DNA of 64,000 bases from Streptomyces ferrugineus (GTDB lineage Bacteria; Actinomycetota; Actinomycetes; Streptomycetales; Streptomycetaceae): the NCBI RefSeq assembly GCF_015160855.1, contig NZ_CP063373.1, positions 2,728,001 through 2,792,000 of the forward strand, in the 5' to 3' direction. Of this stretch, positions 1 to 8,724 are shown piece by piece (position 1 is the stretch's first letter; each line of letters opens with the position of its first letter). The position numbers and the translations under genes are program-made. The notes beneath the pieces are model-generated. The model saw only the letters and a list, made by a program, of their open reading frames with translations. It made no database searches and was not told the origin of the DNA.

Positions 1-1522
1 GGGCGTACGGGTAGGGGTCCGCATGGGTGCCGAGCCCGCGCAGGGCGATCGTGGCCGTCTGGCCCGGGACCAGCGCGGCCACCTCGACGCCGGGGTAGGC
101 GGCGGCGACCTGCGGGTCGCGTGCCAGCAGCGCCCGGGTGTCGCGGTCGGCCATACCGGAGGCGTGCACCGTGAGGGCGGTCGGCAGGCCGACCTGCTCG
201 GGCCTGCTGTCGAAGCGCTCGATGGTGGTCCACGCGCTCATCGCCACCACGATCAGCAGCAGCGGCAGCGCGAGCCGCGCGATGGTGGCCGGCGACCGCA
301 GGCGACGGGTGAACGCCCGGTGCCAGCCCAGCACCAGCGCGGGCGGCAGCCCTAGGCCGAGAGCCCGGCGCGCCGCCCCCGACAGCCGCCCGCCGAGCGC
401 AGCCGCCCGCCGCGGCACCGGCACCGGTGGCACCCGCCCCGCCCGCCACGCCGCGAGCCCGGTGGTCGCCCCGATGAACAGCACCGCCCCCACCGGCACC
501 GTGAACAGCGCCACGGTGTGGCCGGGCAGCCCCTGCCACACCCCGACGGCGTCCCCGAGCCGCCCCGGGATGCGGTTGCCCAGGCCCTGGATGACGGCAG
601 CGGCGGCCACGGCACCCAGCAGGGCGTAGGCGAGGTGCTGGAGCAGGAAGACGCGGACCACCTGGCCGGGGGTGAAGCCGATCGCCTTCAGCACCGAGAT
701 GTCCCGCAGATGGCCGCGGATCCGGGTGCCGATCGCCCCGTGCACGGCGAGCCCGGCGGCGACCAGCGCGCCCAGCCCGAACAGCCCCAGCACCTGTCCG
801 AGCAGCCGGTTGTCGCCCTGCGCCTCGGCGCGGGCCTGCTTCCAGGTGGAGACCTCGCTGACCGCGCCGGCGCCCAGCACGGTCACGGCGCGCTGCACGG
901 CGTAGTCGGTGTCGTCGGGGTTCGTCAGGCGCAGCCCGATGACCTGGCCGCCCGGGTTGCGCACGGCGGACGGCGGCGCCCAGACCAGGCCCGGCTGCTC
1001 GCCCGCCCGGTAGCGCGGCTCGGCGCTGTCGGCGATGCCGAGGACGGTCAGGGTCCGGCCGGTGCCGGGCAGGGTGAGGGTGTCGCCGGGCGCGGCCAGC
1101 AGGGCCCGGGCCAGGCGGGTCTCCAGGACCACACCGTCGGGGTCGGCGGGGTCCAGCCAGTGTCCGGAGGTCACGAGCGGGCGGCCGACGGAGGGGCGCT
1201 CGGGCATGCCGCGCAGTTCGACGGAGGCGCGGGTGCCCTGGGAGGCCAGGGTGGTGGACGCGGTGGGGTAGGGGCCCGCGACGGACTCGACGCCGTCGAC
1301 GCCGGTCAGCTTCCCGGTGTCCGCCGAGGCGCCGGTGTGCAGCCAGACGTGCGCTCCGTGCGCCTGGGTGAAGACGCGCTGCCAGGGGTTGGTGGCGTAG
1401 CCGAAGAGCGCCGTGGCCAGCAGCAGTGAGACGACGATCCCGGCCGTGGCCAGCACGAGGAACAGCGCCTCGCCGCGGTGAGTGCGCAGATCGGAGTGTG
1501 CCCAGCGCAGGGTGGCTCGCAT
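1..1522 (-). CDS. FtsX-like ABC transporter permease (partial, 3' end outside window)
   Basis: The frame opens with ATG at 1522 and runs without a stop to the window edge, giving about 507 codons of a longer protein. A membrane segment lies near residues 20-42, followed by a long extracytoplasmic region. A FtsX-type block with several hydrophobic segments follows at about residues 255-380, and a second hydrophobic block begins after residue 410. This matches the large macrolide-exporter or lipoprotein-release permeases, which usually have about 800 residues. The start lies 2 bases after the stop of the ATPase gene, which has a matching MacB/LolD-type sequence, so the two form one transporter. 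The substrate is unknown. The C-terminal half cannot be judged. Confidence 0.85.
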   Translation of the reverse strand, partial: MRATLRWAHSDLRTHRGEALFLVLATAGIVVSLLLATALFGYATNPWQRVFTQAHGAHVWLHTGASADTGKLTGVDGVESVAGPYPTASTTLASQGTRASVELRGMPERPSVGRPLVTSGHWLDPADPDGVVLETRLARALLAAPGDTLTLPGTGRTLTVLGIADSAEPRYRAGEQPGLVWAPPSAVRNPGGQVIGLRLTNPDDTDYAVQRAVTVLGAGAVSEVSTWKQARAEAQGDNRLLGQVLGLFGLGALVAAGLAVHGAIGTRIRGHLRDISVLKAIGFTPGQVVRVFLLQHLAYALLGAVAAAAVIQGLGNRIPGRLGDAVGVWQGLPGHTVALFTVPVGAVLFIGATTGLAAWRAGRVPPVPVPRRAAALGGRLSGAARRALGLGLPPALVLGWHRAFTRRLRSPATIARLALPLLLIVVAMSAWTTIERFDSRPEQVGLPTALTVHASGMADRDTRALLARDPQVAAAYPGVEVAALVPGQTATIALRGLGTHADPYPYA

Positions 1523-1524
1523 CG

Positions 1525-2298
1525 TCAGTCCTTGAGCTCCAGCACACCCGAGGTCCCGGGCCGGCGCGGCGGGGTGCCGCCGTCCAGCTCGGCGTCGTCG
1601 GCGATGCGGCCGTCGAAGAAGCTGATCACCCGGTCCGCGGCGCTCGCGAGCCGGGCGTCATGTGTGACCAGCACGATCGTCTGGCCGCGCTGGTGGAAGC
1701 GGGACAGCAGCCGCATCACCTCGCGGGTGCCCTTGCTGTCCAGGCTGCCGGCGGGTTCGTCGGCCAGCAGCAGGGGCGGCCGGTTCACCAGCGCCCGGGC
1801 CAGCGCGACCCGCTGCTGCTCGCCGCCGGACAGCTCGCCCGGCATGCTCCGCTCCTTGCCCGCGAGCCCGAGCTCGGTCAGCAGCTCCGACCGCTCGGCG
1901 CGCGCCCGCTTCGGCGGCACGCCGGCCAGCAGGGCGGGCAGCTCCACGTTGTCGGCGACGGACAGGTTGGAGACCAGGTTGAAGAACTGGAAGACGATCC
2001 CGATGCGCTTTCTGCGCTCCACCGACCAGCGGGCCTCGCTCCAGCGGTCCGCGCACTCGCCGTCCAGCCAGATGCTCCCGCTGTCCGGGCGCTGCAACCC
2101 GCCCAGCAGATGCAGCAGGGTCGACTTGCCGGCACCGGACGGGCCGGTGACGGCCACGAACTCGCCCCGCCGCACGGAAAGATCCACACCGCGCACGGCA
2201 TGCGCCGGGGCGCCCTCGCCGTAATGCGTCTTGACCAGGCCCTCCGCGCGCAGCGCAGGGCTCTCGGCGCGCAGCCCAGGAGCGGAATCGTCGCTCAC
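1525..2298 (-). CDS. ABC transporter ATP-binding protein (MacB/LolD type)
   Basis: A 257-residue ATPase that powers the FtsX-like permease downstream. Visible motifs are Walker A GPSGAGKST (52-60), signature LSGGEQQRV (about 156), Walker B LLLADEP (about 177-183) and a switch histidine in VTHD. The GTG at 2298 is chosen as start because GGAGGAG lies 5 bases upstream and because GTGA overlaps the stop of the padR-like gene by 4 bases. This implies translational coupling, so the regulator, ATPase and permease form one operon. Such operons usually export antimicrobial peptides, antibiotics or lipoproteins. Nothing here tells which. Confidence 0.92.
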   Translation of the reverse strand: MSDDSAPGLRAESPALRAEGLVKTHYGEGAPAHAVRGVDLSVRRGEFVAVTGPSGAGKSTLLHLLGGLQRPDSGSIWLDGECADRWSEARWSVERRKRIGIVFQFFNLVSNLSVADNVELPALLAGVPPKRARAERSELLTELGLAGKERSMPGELSGGEQQRVALARALVNRPPLLLADEPAGSLDSKGTREVMRLLSRFHQRGQTIVLVTHDARLASAADRVISFFDGRIADDAELDGGTPPRRPGTSGVLELKD

Positions 2299-2810
2299 TC
2301 CAACTCCTCCAGCTCTTCCTGGCACCGCTCCAGCCAGTCGAGGTCGGCCTGCAGGTGCAGCATCGCGCCCTCGATCAGCAGGTGCGCGACGCGGTTGTCC
2401 CGGTCCTCGGCGGCGGCCAGCTTCGACAGTTGACGCATGGTGTTCAGGTACTGGCGCCGCTGCTTGTTGATGAGGGCGATCTGGTCGGCGAGACCGGTCT
2501 GCGGGGCGAGAGCCAGCTTCATGAAGAACTCGTCCCTCACCCGGGGCTCGTCCTCGGTCTCCTCGAACCAGACGCGCAGCGCCTCACGCCCGGCTTCGGT
2601 GAGGTGGTAGACCTTCTTGTTGGGTCGGCTCGACTGCTCGACGTCCTCGCCCTCTATCAGCCCCGATTTCTCGAGACGGCCGAGGGTCACATAGATCTGG
2701 CCGACGTTCGGCTGAGGGTACGCGGAGCCCAGCAGTTGCTCAAGGTCCTGCTTCAGCTCGTAGCCGTGCGCCGGGCCGCGCGCCAGCAGGGCCAGGAGGG
2801 GCAGCCGCAC
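2295..2810 (-). CDS. PadR family transcriptional regulator
   Basis: A 171-residue protein. The N-terminal winged helix (residues 1-75) has the PadR pattern 'GPAHGYELKQ' followed by 'GQIYVTLGRLEKSGLI'. The C-terminal helical region (about 95-171) fits the PadR Vir-like dimerisation domain. The GTG start at 2810 has GGGAGGAG 7 bases upstream. It is the first gene of an operon with the ABC exporter, the usual arrangement in which PadR represses its own exporter until a ligand binds. A perfect 6-3-6 inverted repeat at 2865-2879 lies just upstream and is one possible operator. Confidence 0.9.
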   Translation of the reverse strand: MRLPLLALLARGPAHGYELKQDLEQLLGSAYPQPNVGQIYVTLGRLEKSGLIEGEDVEQSSRPNKKVYHLTEAGREALRVWFEETEDEPRVRDEFFMKLALAPQTGLADQIALINKQRRQYLNTMRQLSKLAAAEDRDNRVAHLLIEGAMLHLQADLDWLERCQEELEELE

Positions 2811-2864
2811 TCGTGCTCTCCTCCCACATCCCGAGTTAATGTGCCGCAGGCCCTAGTATCGCTC

Positions 2865-2879
2865 ATACCTAACAGGTAT
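2865..2879. promoter_or_regulatory. Perfect inverted repeat between padR-like gene and sugar-binding gene
   Basis: ATACCT-AAC-AGGTAT is a perfect 6-3-6 inverted repeat in the divergent intergenic region. On the minus strand a GATACT -10-like box (2860-2855) lies next to it, so it could block padR transcription. Its core TACCTAACAGGTA (2866-2878) recurs with one change at 4211-4223 and in weaker form at 4329-4341, both in the carbohydrate block. A sugar-responsive repressor is therefore an equally good reader of it. Confidence 0.6.
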
Positions 2880-2936
2880 ACATGGCCTCTGACTCCGGAC
2901 AAAGATGCCCGGTGCCAGGTGTACAGGGAGGAACCT

Positions 2937-4205
2937 ATGCGGTGGATCCACGCCGCCGGTAGGGGCCTTCTCGTCCTCGTTGTGATCCTGACCGGCTACG
3001 TCGCCTCCGGTGCCCGTGCCGACGAGGGTCCGGCGGACGGCAGGGGGCCCTTGACCCTCGCCACCGCCGGGGACCTCACGGGCTATCTCGGCTCCGTCCT
3101 GGAGGGCTGGAACCGCACCCACCCCGACGAGCGGGTCACCCTCGTCGAGCTGCCCGACTCCGCCGATGAGACCCACGCGCAGATGACCACCGACCTGCGC
3201 GGCGGCGACCGCAGCCGCTTCGACATCCTCAACATCGACGTCAGCTGGACCTCGGAGTTCGCGGCGCACGGCTGGATCCGCCCGCTCGCGCGCGACCGCT
3301 TCCCGCTGGACACCTTCCTGCCACCGGTCGTGGACACGGCGACCTACGACGGACGGCTGTACGCGGTCCCGTACGTCACCAACGCCGGCCTGCTCCTCTA
3401 CCGCAAGGACATCCTCGCCAAGGAGGGCGTCGACCCGCCGCGCACCTGGGCCGAACTGGAGAAACAGGCCAAGACCATCGCCCCGCGGTACGGCCTGGAC
3501 GGTTACGCCGGCCAGTTCCTGCCGTACGAGGGACTCACCGTCAACGCCGCGGAGGCCGTCTACTCGGCGGGCGGCTCGATCCTCGGCGGCGAGGGCGAGC
3601 GCGTCACCGTGAACTCCACGGCGGCCCGCGACGGCATCGGCTTCCTCGCCCGGGGCGTACGCGAGGGCTGGATCCCGAGGCGGGCGCTGACCTACAAGGA
3701 GGAGGAGTCCAAGCAGGCATTCCAGGACGGCCGCCTGCTCTTCCTCCGCAACTGGCCGTACGCCTATGTCGTCGCGTCGGCCAAGGGCTCGCCGGTCGCC
3801 GGGAAGATCGGCGCCGTCCCGCTGCCGGGGCCGGACGGGCCCGGGACGAGCGTGCTGGGCGGCTCCAACCTGGCCGTCAGCACCTACACCGAGCACCCCG
3901 ACTCCGCCGCGCGGCTGCTCGCGTATCTGACCAGCGAGCGCGTCCAGCGCCAGGTGCTGACGCGCGGCGCGCTGCCGCCCGTACGGGCCGACCTGTACGA
4001 GGATCCGGCACTGATCCGGCGGTTCCCGTATCTGCCGACCCTGCGCGAGAGCGTGCTCACGGCCGCGCCGCGCCCCAAGAGCCCGCGCTACGACCAGGTC
4101 AGCCTGGTGGTGCAGGCGGTCGTGCACGACGCGATGACCGGGCGTGAGACGCCCGCGGCTGCGGTGCGGCGGCTGGCGCGTGAGCTCGACGCCATCGCGC
4201 GCTGA
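2937..4205 (+). CDS. Extracellular solute-binding protein of a sugar ABC transporter
   Basis: A 422-residue family 1 solute-binding protein. The ATG at 2937 follows GGGAGG (2926-2931). An export signal with hydrophobic core at about residues 9-22 ends in a likely signal peptidase site after ASGARA. There is no lipobox cysteine, which is unusual for a Gram-positive binding protein. The fold is recognisable from 'FDILNIDVSWTSEFAAHGW', 'TNAGLLLYRKDIL' and the C-terminal 'AARLLAYLTSERVQ'. No permease or ATPase adjoins it directly. The nearest permeases are at 7360-9560 behind a second binding protein, and a shared upstream motif suggests joint control. The ATPase is probably a shared MsiK-type protein elsewhere, as is usual in Streptomyces (inference). 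Confidence 0.88.
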   Translation: MRWIHAAGRGLLVLVVILTGYVASGARADEGPADGRGPLTLATAGDLTGYLGSVLEGWNRTHPDERVTLVELPDSADETHAQMTTDLRGGDRSRFDILNIDVSWTSEFAAHGWIRPLARDRFPLDTFLPPVVDTATYDGRLYAVPYVTNAGLLLYRKDILAKEGVDPPRTWAELEKQAKTIAPRYGLDGYAGQFLPYEGLTVNAAEAVYSAGGSILGGEGERVTVNSTAARDGIGFLARGVREGWIPRRALTYKEEESKQAFQDGRLLFLRNWPYAYVVASAKGSPVAGKIGAVPLPGPDGPGTSVLGGSNLAVSTYTEHPDSAARLLAYLTSERVQRQVLTRGALPPVRADLYEDPALIRRFPYLPTLRESVLTAAPRPKSPRYDQVSLVVQAVVHDAMTGRETPAAAVRRLARELDAIAR

Positions 4206-4208
4206 GTA

Positions 4209-4225
4209 GTTACCTGTTAAGTAAC
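4209..4225. promoter_or_regulatory. Inverted repeat, second copy of the sugar-block motif
   Basis: GTTAC-CTGTTAA-GTAAC is an inverted repeat with 5-base arms starting 4 bases after the binding-protein stop codon. Read on the minus strand it contains TACTTAACAGGTA, which differs at one base from the motif at 2866-2878. It lies about 118 bases upstream of the similar motif at the alpha-glucosidase promoter, a spacing that would allow two repressor dimers to act together (inference). Confidence 0.5.
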
Positions 4226-4307
4226 GGCAGCATCTCATCCTCCTCAATTCTGCCCTTCTATGTCCGAGTTTGCCCGGTCAACCGTTCGGTAGCTTGCGGC
4301 CAGTTCA

Positions 4308-4344
4308 TTGACACCCTCCCGAAACTGCTACTTAACATGCATGC
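4308..4344 (+). promoter_or_regulatory. Promoter of the alpha-glucosidase operon, probably leaderless
   Basis: A consensus -35 TTGACA (4308-4313) is followed after 18 bases by a -10-like TTAACA (4332-4337). The expected transcription start falls at or next to the ATG at 4345, and no ribosome binding site is present. TACTTAACATGCA (4329-4341), the third copy of the local motif, covers the -10 region, as expected for a repressor site. Confidence 0.6.
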
Positions 4345-5970
4345 ATGCTGAGTAAGTACCACTGGTGGCGTGACGCGGTGATCTACCAGGTCTACGTCCG
4401 CAGCTTCCTCGACAGCACCGGCGACGGCGTCGGCGATCTCGCCGGGGTCCGGGCGGGGCTGCCGTATCTGAAGAAGCTCGGGGTCGACGGGATCTGGCTG
4501 AGCCCGTTCTATCCCTCGCCGCAGCACGACCACGGCTACGACGTCGCCGACTACTGCGACGTGGACCGGCTCTTCGGCGACCTCGCCGAGTTCGACCTGC
4601 TGGTCGCGGCGGCCCGGCGGCTCGGGATCAAGGTGCTGCTCGACATCGTCCCCAACCACTGCTCCAGCGAGCACCCGTGGTTCGAGGAGGCGCTGGCCGC
4701 CGAGCCCGGCAGCGCGGCCCGCGCCCGCTTCCACTTCGCCGACGGCCGGGGGACCGACGGCGCGGAGCCGCCCAACAACTGGCACTCCATGTTCGGCGGC
4801 CCGGCCTGGAGCCGGGTGACCGAGGCGGACGGCCGGCCCGGCCAGTGGTACCTGCACATGTTCGCGCCCGAGCAGCCCGACTGGAACTGGCGCAACCCCG
4901 AGATCGGCGCCGAGTTCGACCGCATCCTGCGCTTCTGGCTGGACCGGGGCATCGACGGCTTCCGCATCGACGTCGCCGCCGGCCTCTTCAAGCACCCTGA
5001 GCTGCCCGACTCCGACGACCCGGAGGCCGACGCCCGCACCCGTGACTCGGTCAACGCGCTCGCCTGGAACCAGCCCGAGGTGCACGAGGTGTGGCGCCAG
5101 TGGCGCTCCATATGCGAGGAGTACACCGCCCGCGACGGCCGTGAGCGCCTCCTCGTCGGCGAGGTGTCCGTGCCGACCGCCCGCGAGCACGCCCAGTACG
5201 TCCGTTCCGACGAACTCCACCAGGCCTTCTTCTTCGACCTGCTCAGCGCCCCCTGGGAGGCCGGCGCCTTCCGCAAGGTCATCTCCGAGGCCATGCAGGA
5301 CATCGCCGGCACCGGCTCGACGGTCACCTGGGTCCTCAACAACCACGACCAGGTCCGCACCGTCACCCGCTACGGCGAACCCGCCACCGAAGGCAGCGGA
5401 CTCGGCGCCGCCCGCGCCCGCGCCGCCGCGCTGCTGATGCTGGCGCTGCCCGGCGCCGCGTACATCTACCAGGGCGAGGAACTGGGCCTGCCCGAGGTCG
5501 TCGACCTGCCCGACGACGTGCTCACCGACCCGATCTTCCGCCGCACCGGAAGCCGCGCCCGCATCCGCGACGGCTGCCGGGTGCCGCTGCCCTGGTCCGG
5601 TCAGGCGTCGCCGTTCGGCTTCACCTCGGGTGCCGAGAGCGCCAAGCCCTGGCTGCCGCAGCCCGAGTACTTCGCCGAGTACGCCACCGACCGCGCCCTC
5701 GCCGACACCCGCTCCTTCTGGCACCTGTACCGCGACGGCCTCCAACTGCGCGCCGCCCTGCCCCAGTTGGGCGAGGGAACGCTGACCTGGCTGGACGGCG
5801 CGCCCGGCGTCCTGGCCTTCGTCCGCGGCGACGGCCTCGTCTGCGCCGTCAACTTCGGTACGGCGCCCACCCCCGCGCCCGTCTCCGGCACCCCGCTGCT
5901 GTCCAGCGGCCCCTGCCCGGCCGGCGTCCTGCCCGGCTCCACGGCGGCCTGGTGGATCAACGACCGCTGA
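4345..5970 (+). CDS. GH13 alpha-glucosidase / oligo-1,6-glucosidase-like enzyme
   Basis: A 541-residue intracellular alpha-amylase-family hydrolase that should release glucose from imported malto- or isomalto-oligosaccharides, sucrose-like or trehalose-like sugars. The four GH13 regions are clear: DIVPNH (100-105), GFRIDV with nucleophile Asp209, GEVS with acid/base Glu273, and NNHDQ with Asp335. There is no signal peptide, so it acts in the cytoplasm after uptake. It is the first gene of an operon with a binding protein and two permeases (6022-9560). This is the usual pairing of an alpha-glucoside importer with its hydrolase. The exact substrate cannot be read from sequence. The start has no ribosome binding site and fits a leaderless transcript. 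Confidence 0.92.
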   Translation: MLSKYHWWRDAVIYQVYVRSFLDSTGDGVGDLAGVRAGLPYLKKLGVDGIWLSPFYPSPQHDHGYDVADYCDVDRLFGDLAEFDLLVAAARRLGIKVLLDIVPNHCSSEHPWFEEALAAEPGSAARARFHFADGRGTDGAEPPNNWHSMFGGPAWSRVTEADGRPGQWYLHMFAPEQPDWNWRNPEIGAEFDRILRFWLDRGIDGFRIDVAAGLFKHPELPDSDDPEADARTRDSVNALAWNQPEVHEVWRQWRSICEEYTARDGRERLLVGEVSVPTAREHAQYVRSDELHQAFFFDLLSAPWEAGAFRKVISEAMQDIAGTGSTVTWVLNNHDQVRTVTRYGEPATEGSGLGAARARAAALLMLALPGAAYIYQGEELGLPEVVDLPDDVLTDPIFRRTGSRARIRDGCRVPLPWSGQASPFGFTSGAESAKPWLPQPEYFAEYATDRALADTRSFWHLYRDGLQLRAALPQLGEGTLTWLDGAPGVLAFVRGDGLVCAVNFGTAPTPAPVSGTPLLSSGPCPAGVLPGSTAAWWINDR

Positions 5971-6021
5971 ACACCCCGAACCGATCTCCGTCAACTCCCC
6001 ATCCCCGAAGGAACATCAACG

Positions 6022-7353
6022 ATGATGCGACGACGTACGACCCTGCTCACCGGCTGCACCGCTCTCGTCCTAGCACTCGGCGCGACCGCCTGCGGCGGCG
6101 GACCCGTCTCCGCGGGCGGCGGCGACAAGGCGCTCAGCGGCCAGACGGTCACCGTGGCGGGTGTCTGGTCCGGCAGTGAGCAGAAGAACTTCCAGAAGGT
6201 GCTGGACGCGTTCACCGAGAAGACCGGCGCCAAGACCCAGTTCGTCTCCACCGGGGACAACGTCTCCACCGTCGTCGGCAGCAAGATCGAGGGCGGCAAC
6301 GCCCCCGACGTCGTGATGGTCCCGCAGGTCGGCGTCCTGAAGCAGTTCGCGGACAGCGGCTGGCTCAAGCCGCTGTCCGGCGCCGCCCAGAAGTCCGTGG
6401 ACACCAACTTCGCACCCGTGTGGAAGAACTACGGCAGCGTCGACGGCACCCTCTACGGCCTCTACTTCAAGGCCGCCCACAAGTCGACCGTCTGGTACAG
6501 CCCCGACGCCCTCGCCCAGGCGGGCGTCGAGCCGCCGAAGACGTACGACGCCATGCTGAAGGCCGGGCAGACCGTCTCCGACTCGGGACTGGCCGCCTTC
6601 GCGGTGGCCGGGCAGGACGGCTGGACGCTGACCGACTGGTTCGAGAACGTCTATCTCTCCCAGGCCGGGCCCGAGAAGTACGACGCGCTCGCCGCGCACA
6701 AGCTCAAGTGGACCGACCCCTCCGTCGTCGAGGCGCTCACCACCCTCGGCAAGCTGTTCAAGGACAAGCAGCTCATCGCGGGCGGCCAGAAGGGCGCCCT
6801 GAACACCGACTTCCCCGGCTCGGTGGAGAAGGTGTTCGGCCCGAAGCCCGAGGCCGGCATGGTCTACGAGGGCGACTTCGTCGCGGGCGTCGCCAAGGAC
6901 CAGTTCGGCAAGAAGATCGGCGAGGACGCGAACTTCTTCCCCTTCCCCGCCGTCGGCGGCGGCAAGGCGCCCGTGGTCAGCGGCGGTGACGCGGCCGTCG
7001 TCCTGAAGGACGGCAAGAACGCCAAGGCCGGCATGGCGCTGCTGGAGTACCTGGCGACACCGGAGGCCGCGGCGGTGTGGGCTGAGGCCGGCGGCTTCCT
7101 GTCCCCGAACAAGAACGTCGACCTCGCCTCGTACGGCGACGACGTCACCCGCGCGACCGCCAAGTCCCTCGTCTCCGCGGGCGACTCGGTCCGCTTCGAC
7201 ATGTCCGACCAGGCCCCGGCCGCGTTCGGCGGCACCAAGGGCGCCGGCGAGTGGAAGCTGCTGCAGGACTTCCTGCGCGACCCGTCGGATGCGAAGGGGA
7301 CCGCGGCGAAGCTGGAGGCCGCGGCGGCCAAGGCGTACCAGGGCCAGGGCTGA
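6022..7353 (+). CDS. Sugar ABC transporter substrate-binding lipoprotein
   Basis: A 443-residue family 1 binding protein. The N-terminus has arginines, a hydrophobic stretch and the lipobox LGATAC with Cys24 as lipidation site. The mature part shows 'TVWYSPDALAQAGV' and 'AGMALLEYLATPEAAAVWAEAGGFLS', typical of alpha-glucoside-type binding proteins. A ribosome binding site GAAGGA lies 9 bases before the first of two ATG codons. It lies 51 bases after the GH13 gene and 6 bases before the first permease gene, in one operon. It should deliver an alpha-glucoside to the permeases that follow. Confidence 0.93.
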   Translation: MMRRRTTLLTGCTALVLALGATACGGGPVSAGGGDKALSGQTVTVAGVWSGSEQKNFQKVLDAFTEKTGAKTQFVSTGDNVSTVVGSKIEGGNAPDVVMVPQVGVLKQFADSGWLKPLSGAAQKSVDTNFAPVWKNYGSVDGTLYGLYFKAAHKSTVWYSPDALAQAGVEPPKTYDAMLKAGQTVSDSGLAAFAVAGQDGWTLTDWFENVYLSQAGPEKYDALAAHKLKWTDPSVVEALTTLGKLFKDKQLIAGGQKGALNTDFPGSVEKVFGPKPEAGMVYEGDFVAGVAKDQFGKKIGEDANFFPFPAVGGGKAPVVSGGDAAVVLKDGKNAKAGMALLEYLATPEAAAVWAEAGGFLSPNKNVDLASYGDDVTRATAKSLVSAGDSVRFDMSDQAPAAFGGTKGAGEWKLLQDFLRDPSDAKGTAAKLEAAAAKAYQGQG

Positions 7354-7359
7354 CCCGAT

Positions 7360-8724
7360 ATGACCGCCACTCTCCTGAAAGAGGCGAGCCCGGGGGCCGC
7401 CGTGGGCGCCGGCAGGGAACGTGCCCGGCGTTCGCGGCGGCGCGCGCGGATCGTCGCCCTGCTCTTCGTCTTCCCCGCGCTGCTCCTGCTGGGCGCACTC
7501 GTCGTCTACCCCGTCCTGTTCTCCGTCGGACGGAGCTTCTTCGACGCCTCCGGCACCCGGTTCGTGGGCGGCGAGAACTATGCCGAGATGTTCCGCGACC
7601 CGGCCACCCTCAAGGCCATCCGCAACACCACGATCTGGGTCGTCGTGGCCCCGGCCCTGCTCACCGGCCTCGGTCTGATCCTGGCCGTGCTGGTGGAGAA
7701 GGTCCGCTGGGCGACCGCGTTCAAGCTGCTGCTGTTCATGCCGATGGCCGTGTCCTTCCTCGCCGCCGGCATCATCTTCCGCCTCGCCTACGACGAGGAC
7801 CCCGACAAGGGCGTGCTGAACGCCGCCGTCGTCTCCGTGCACGACGCCTTCAAGGGCACGCCGGCCTACCCGACGGCCCGGGCGCGCGACGGGCAGGGCC
7901 TGACGAAGGACGAGGACGGCTCGTACCGCACGAGCGCGAACGTGTCGCCGGGACAGACGCTCACGCTGGGCCTGGTCGGCGTCCTGCCCGCGGATCTGCC
8001 CGACGGCGCCGGGCCGGCGTACCGGGCGGCCGGGCAGCAGGCCGGACCCGGCGAGCTGCGCGGGGTGGTGTACCTCGACTTCACGCCCGGCGGGGGAGGG
8101 GAGCAGGGCAAGGTCGACCGGCGGGAGAGCGGGCTGCCCCAGATGCAGGTGGAGGCGGTGCGGGCCGGGAAGACGGTTGCCACGGCGACCACCGCGTCCG
8201 ACGGGTCCTTCCGCTTCGACCACCTGGCCGACGGCCCGTACACGGTGAAGCTGCCCGCCTCGAACTTCGCCGCCCCCTACGAGGGCGTCTCCTGGCTCGG
8301 ACCCACGCTCGTCACACCGGCGATCATCGGGGCGTACCTGTGGATCTGGACGGGCTTCGCGATGGTCCTGATCGGCGCGGGCCTGTCGACACTGCCCCGG
8401 GACGCGCTGGAGGCGGCGCGGATGGACGGCGCGAACGAGTGGCAGATCTTTAGGCGGATCACCGTGCCGCTGCTGGCACCGGTCCTCACGGTCGTCTTCA
8501 TCACCCTCGTCATCAACGTGATGAAGGTCTTCGACCTCGTCTACATCATCGCGCCGGGACCGGTGCAACAGGACGCGACCGTGCTCGCGACACAGATGTG
8601 GCTGGTGTCGTTCGGCGGCGGCAACAACCAGGGCCTGGGCAGTGCGCTGGGCGTGCTTCTGCTGCTGCTCGTCATCCCCGCCATGGTCTTCAACGTCCGC
8701 CGCTTTCGAAGGAGTCAGCGATGA
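7360..8724 (+). CDS. Sugar ABC transporter permease (MalF type) with large extracytoplasmic insert
   Basis: A 454-residue inner-membrane permease, about 150 residues longer than ordinary actinobacterial MalF-type subunits. Membrane segments lie at about 30-53, 92-112 and 120-141. A soluble insert follows at about 145-312, then further segments from about 318. The ATPase-contact EAA motif is 'EAARMDGANEWQIFRRI' (351-367). Residues 231-300 of the insert look like an SdrD-B/Cna-B beta-sandwich: 'GVVYLDFTPGG', 'GLPQMQVEAVR' and 'TTASDGSFRFDHLADGPYTV'. The position matches the P2 loop of E. coli MalF, which contacts the binding protein. The gene overlaps the next permease gene by 4 bases. Confidence 0.93.
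   Translation: MTATLLKEASPGAAVGAGRERARRSRRRARIVALLFVFPALLLLGALVVYPVLFSVGRSFFDASGTRFVGGENYAEMFRDPATLKAIRNTTIWVVVAPALLTGLGLILAVLVEKVRWATAFKLLLFMPMAVSFLAAGIIFRLAYDEDPDKGVLNAAVVSVHDAFKGTPAYPTARARDGQGLTKDEDGSYRTSANVSPGQTLTLGLVGVLPADLPDGAGPAYRAAGQQAGPGELRGVVYLDFTPGGGGEQGKVDRRESGLPQMQVEAVRAGKTVATATTASDGSFRFDHLADGPYTVKLPASNFAAPYEGVSWLGPTLVTPAIIGAYLWIWTGFAMVLIGAGLSTLPRDALEAARMDGANEWQIFRRITVPLLAPVLTVVFITLVINVMKVFDLVYIIAPGPVQQDATVLATQMWLVSFGGGNNQGLGSALGVLLLLLVIPAMVFNVRRFRRSQR

Noticed and set aside
2355..2936. Extension of the sugar-binding protein upstream of 2937
   Set aside because: The open frame continues only because GC-rich antisense of padR lacks stops. The signal peptide and ribosome binding site place the start at 2937.
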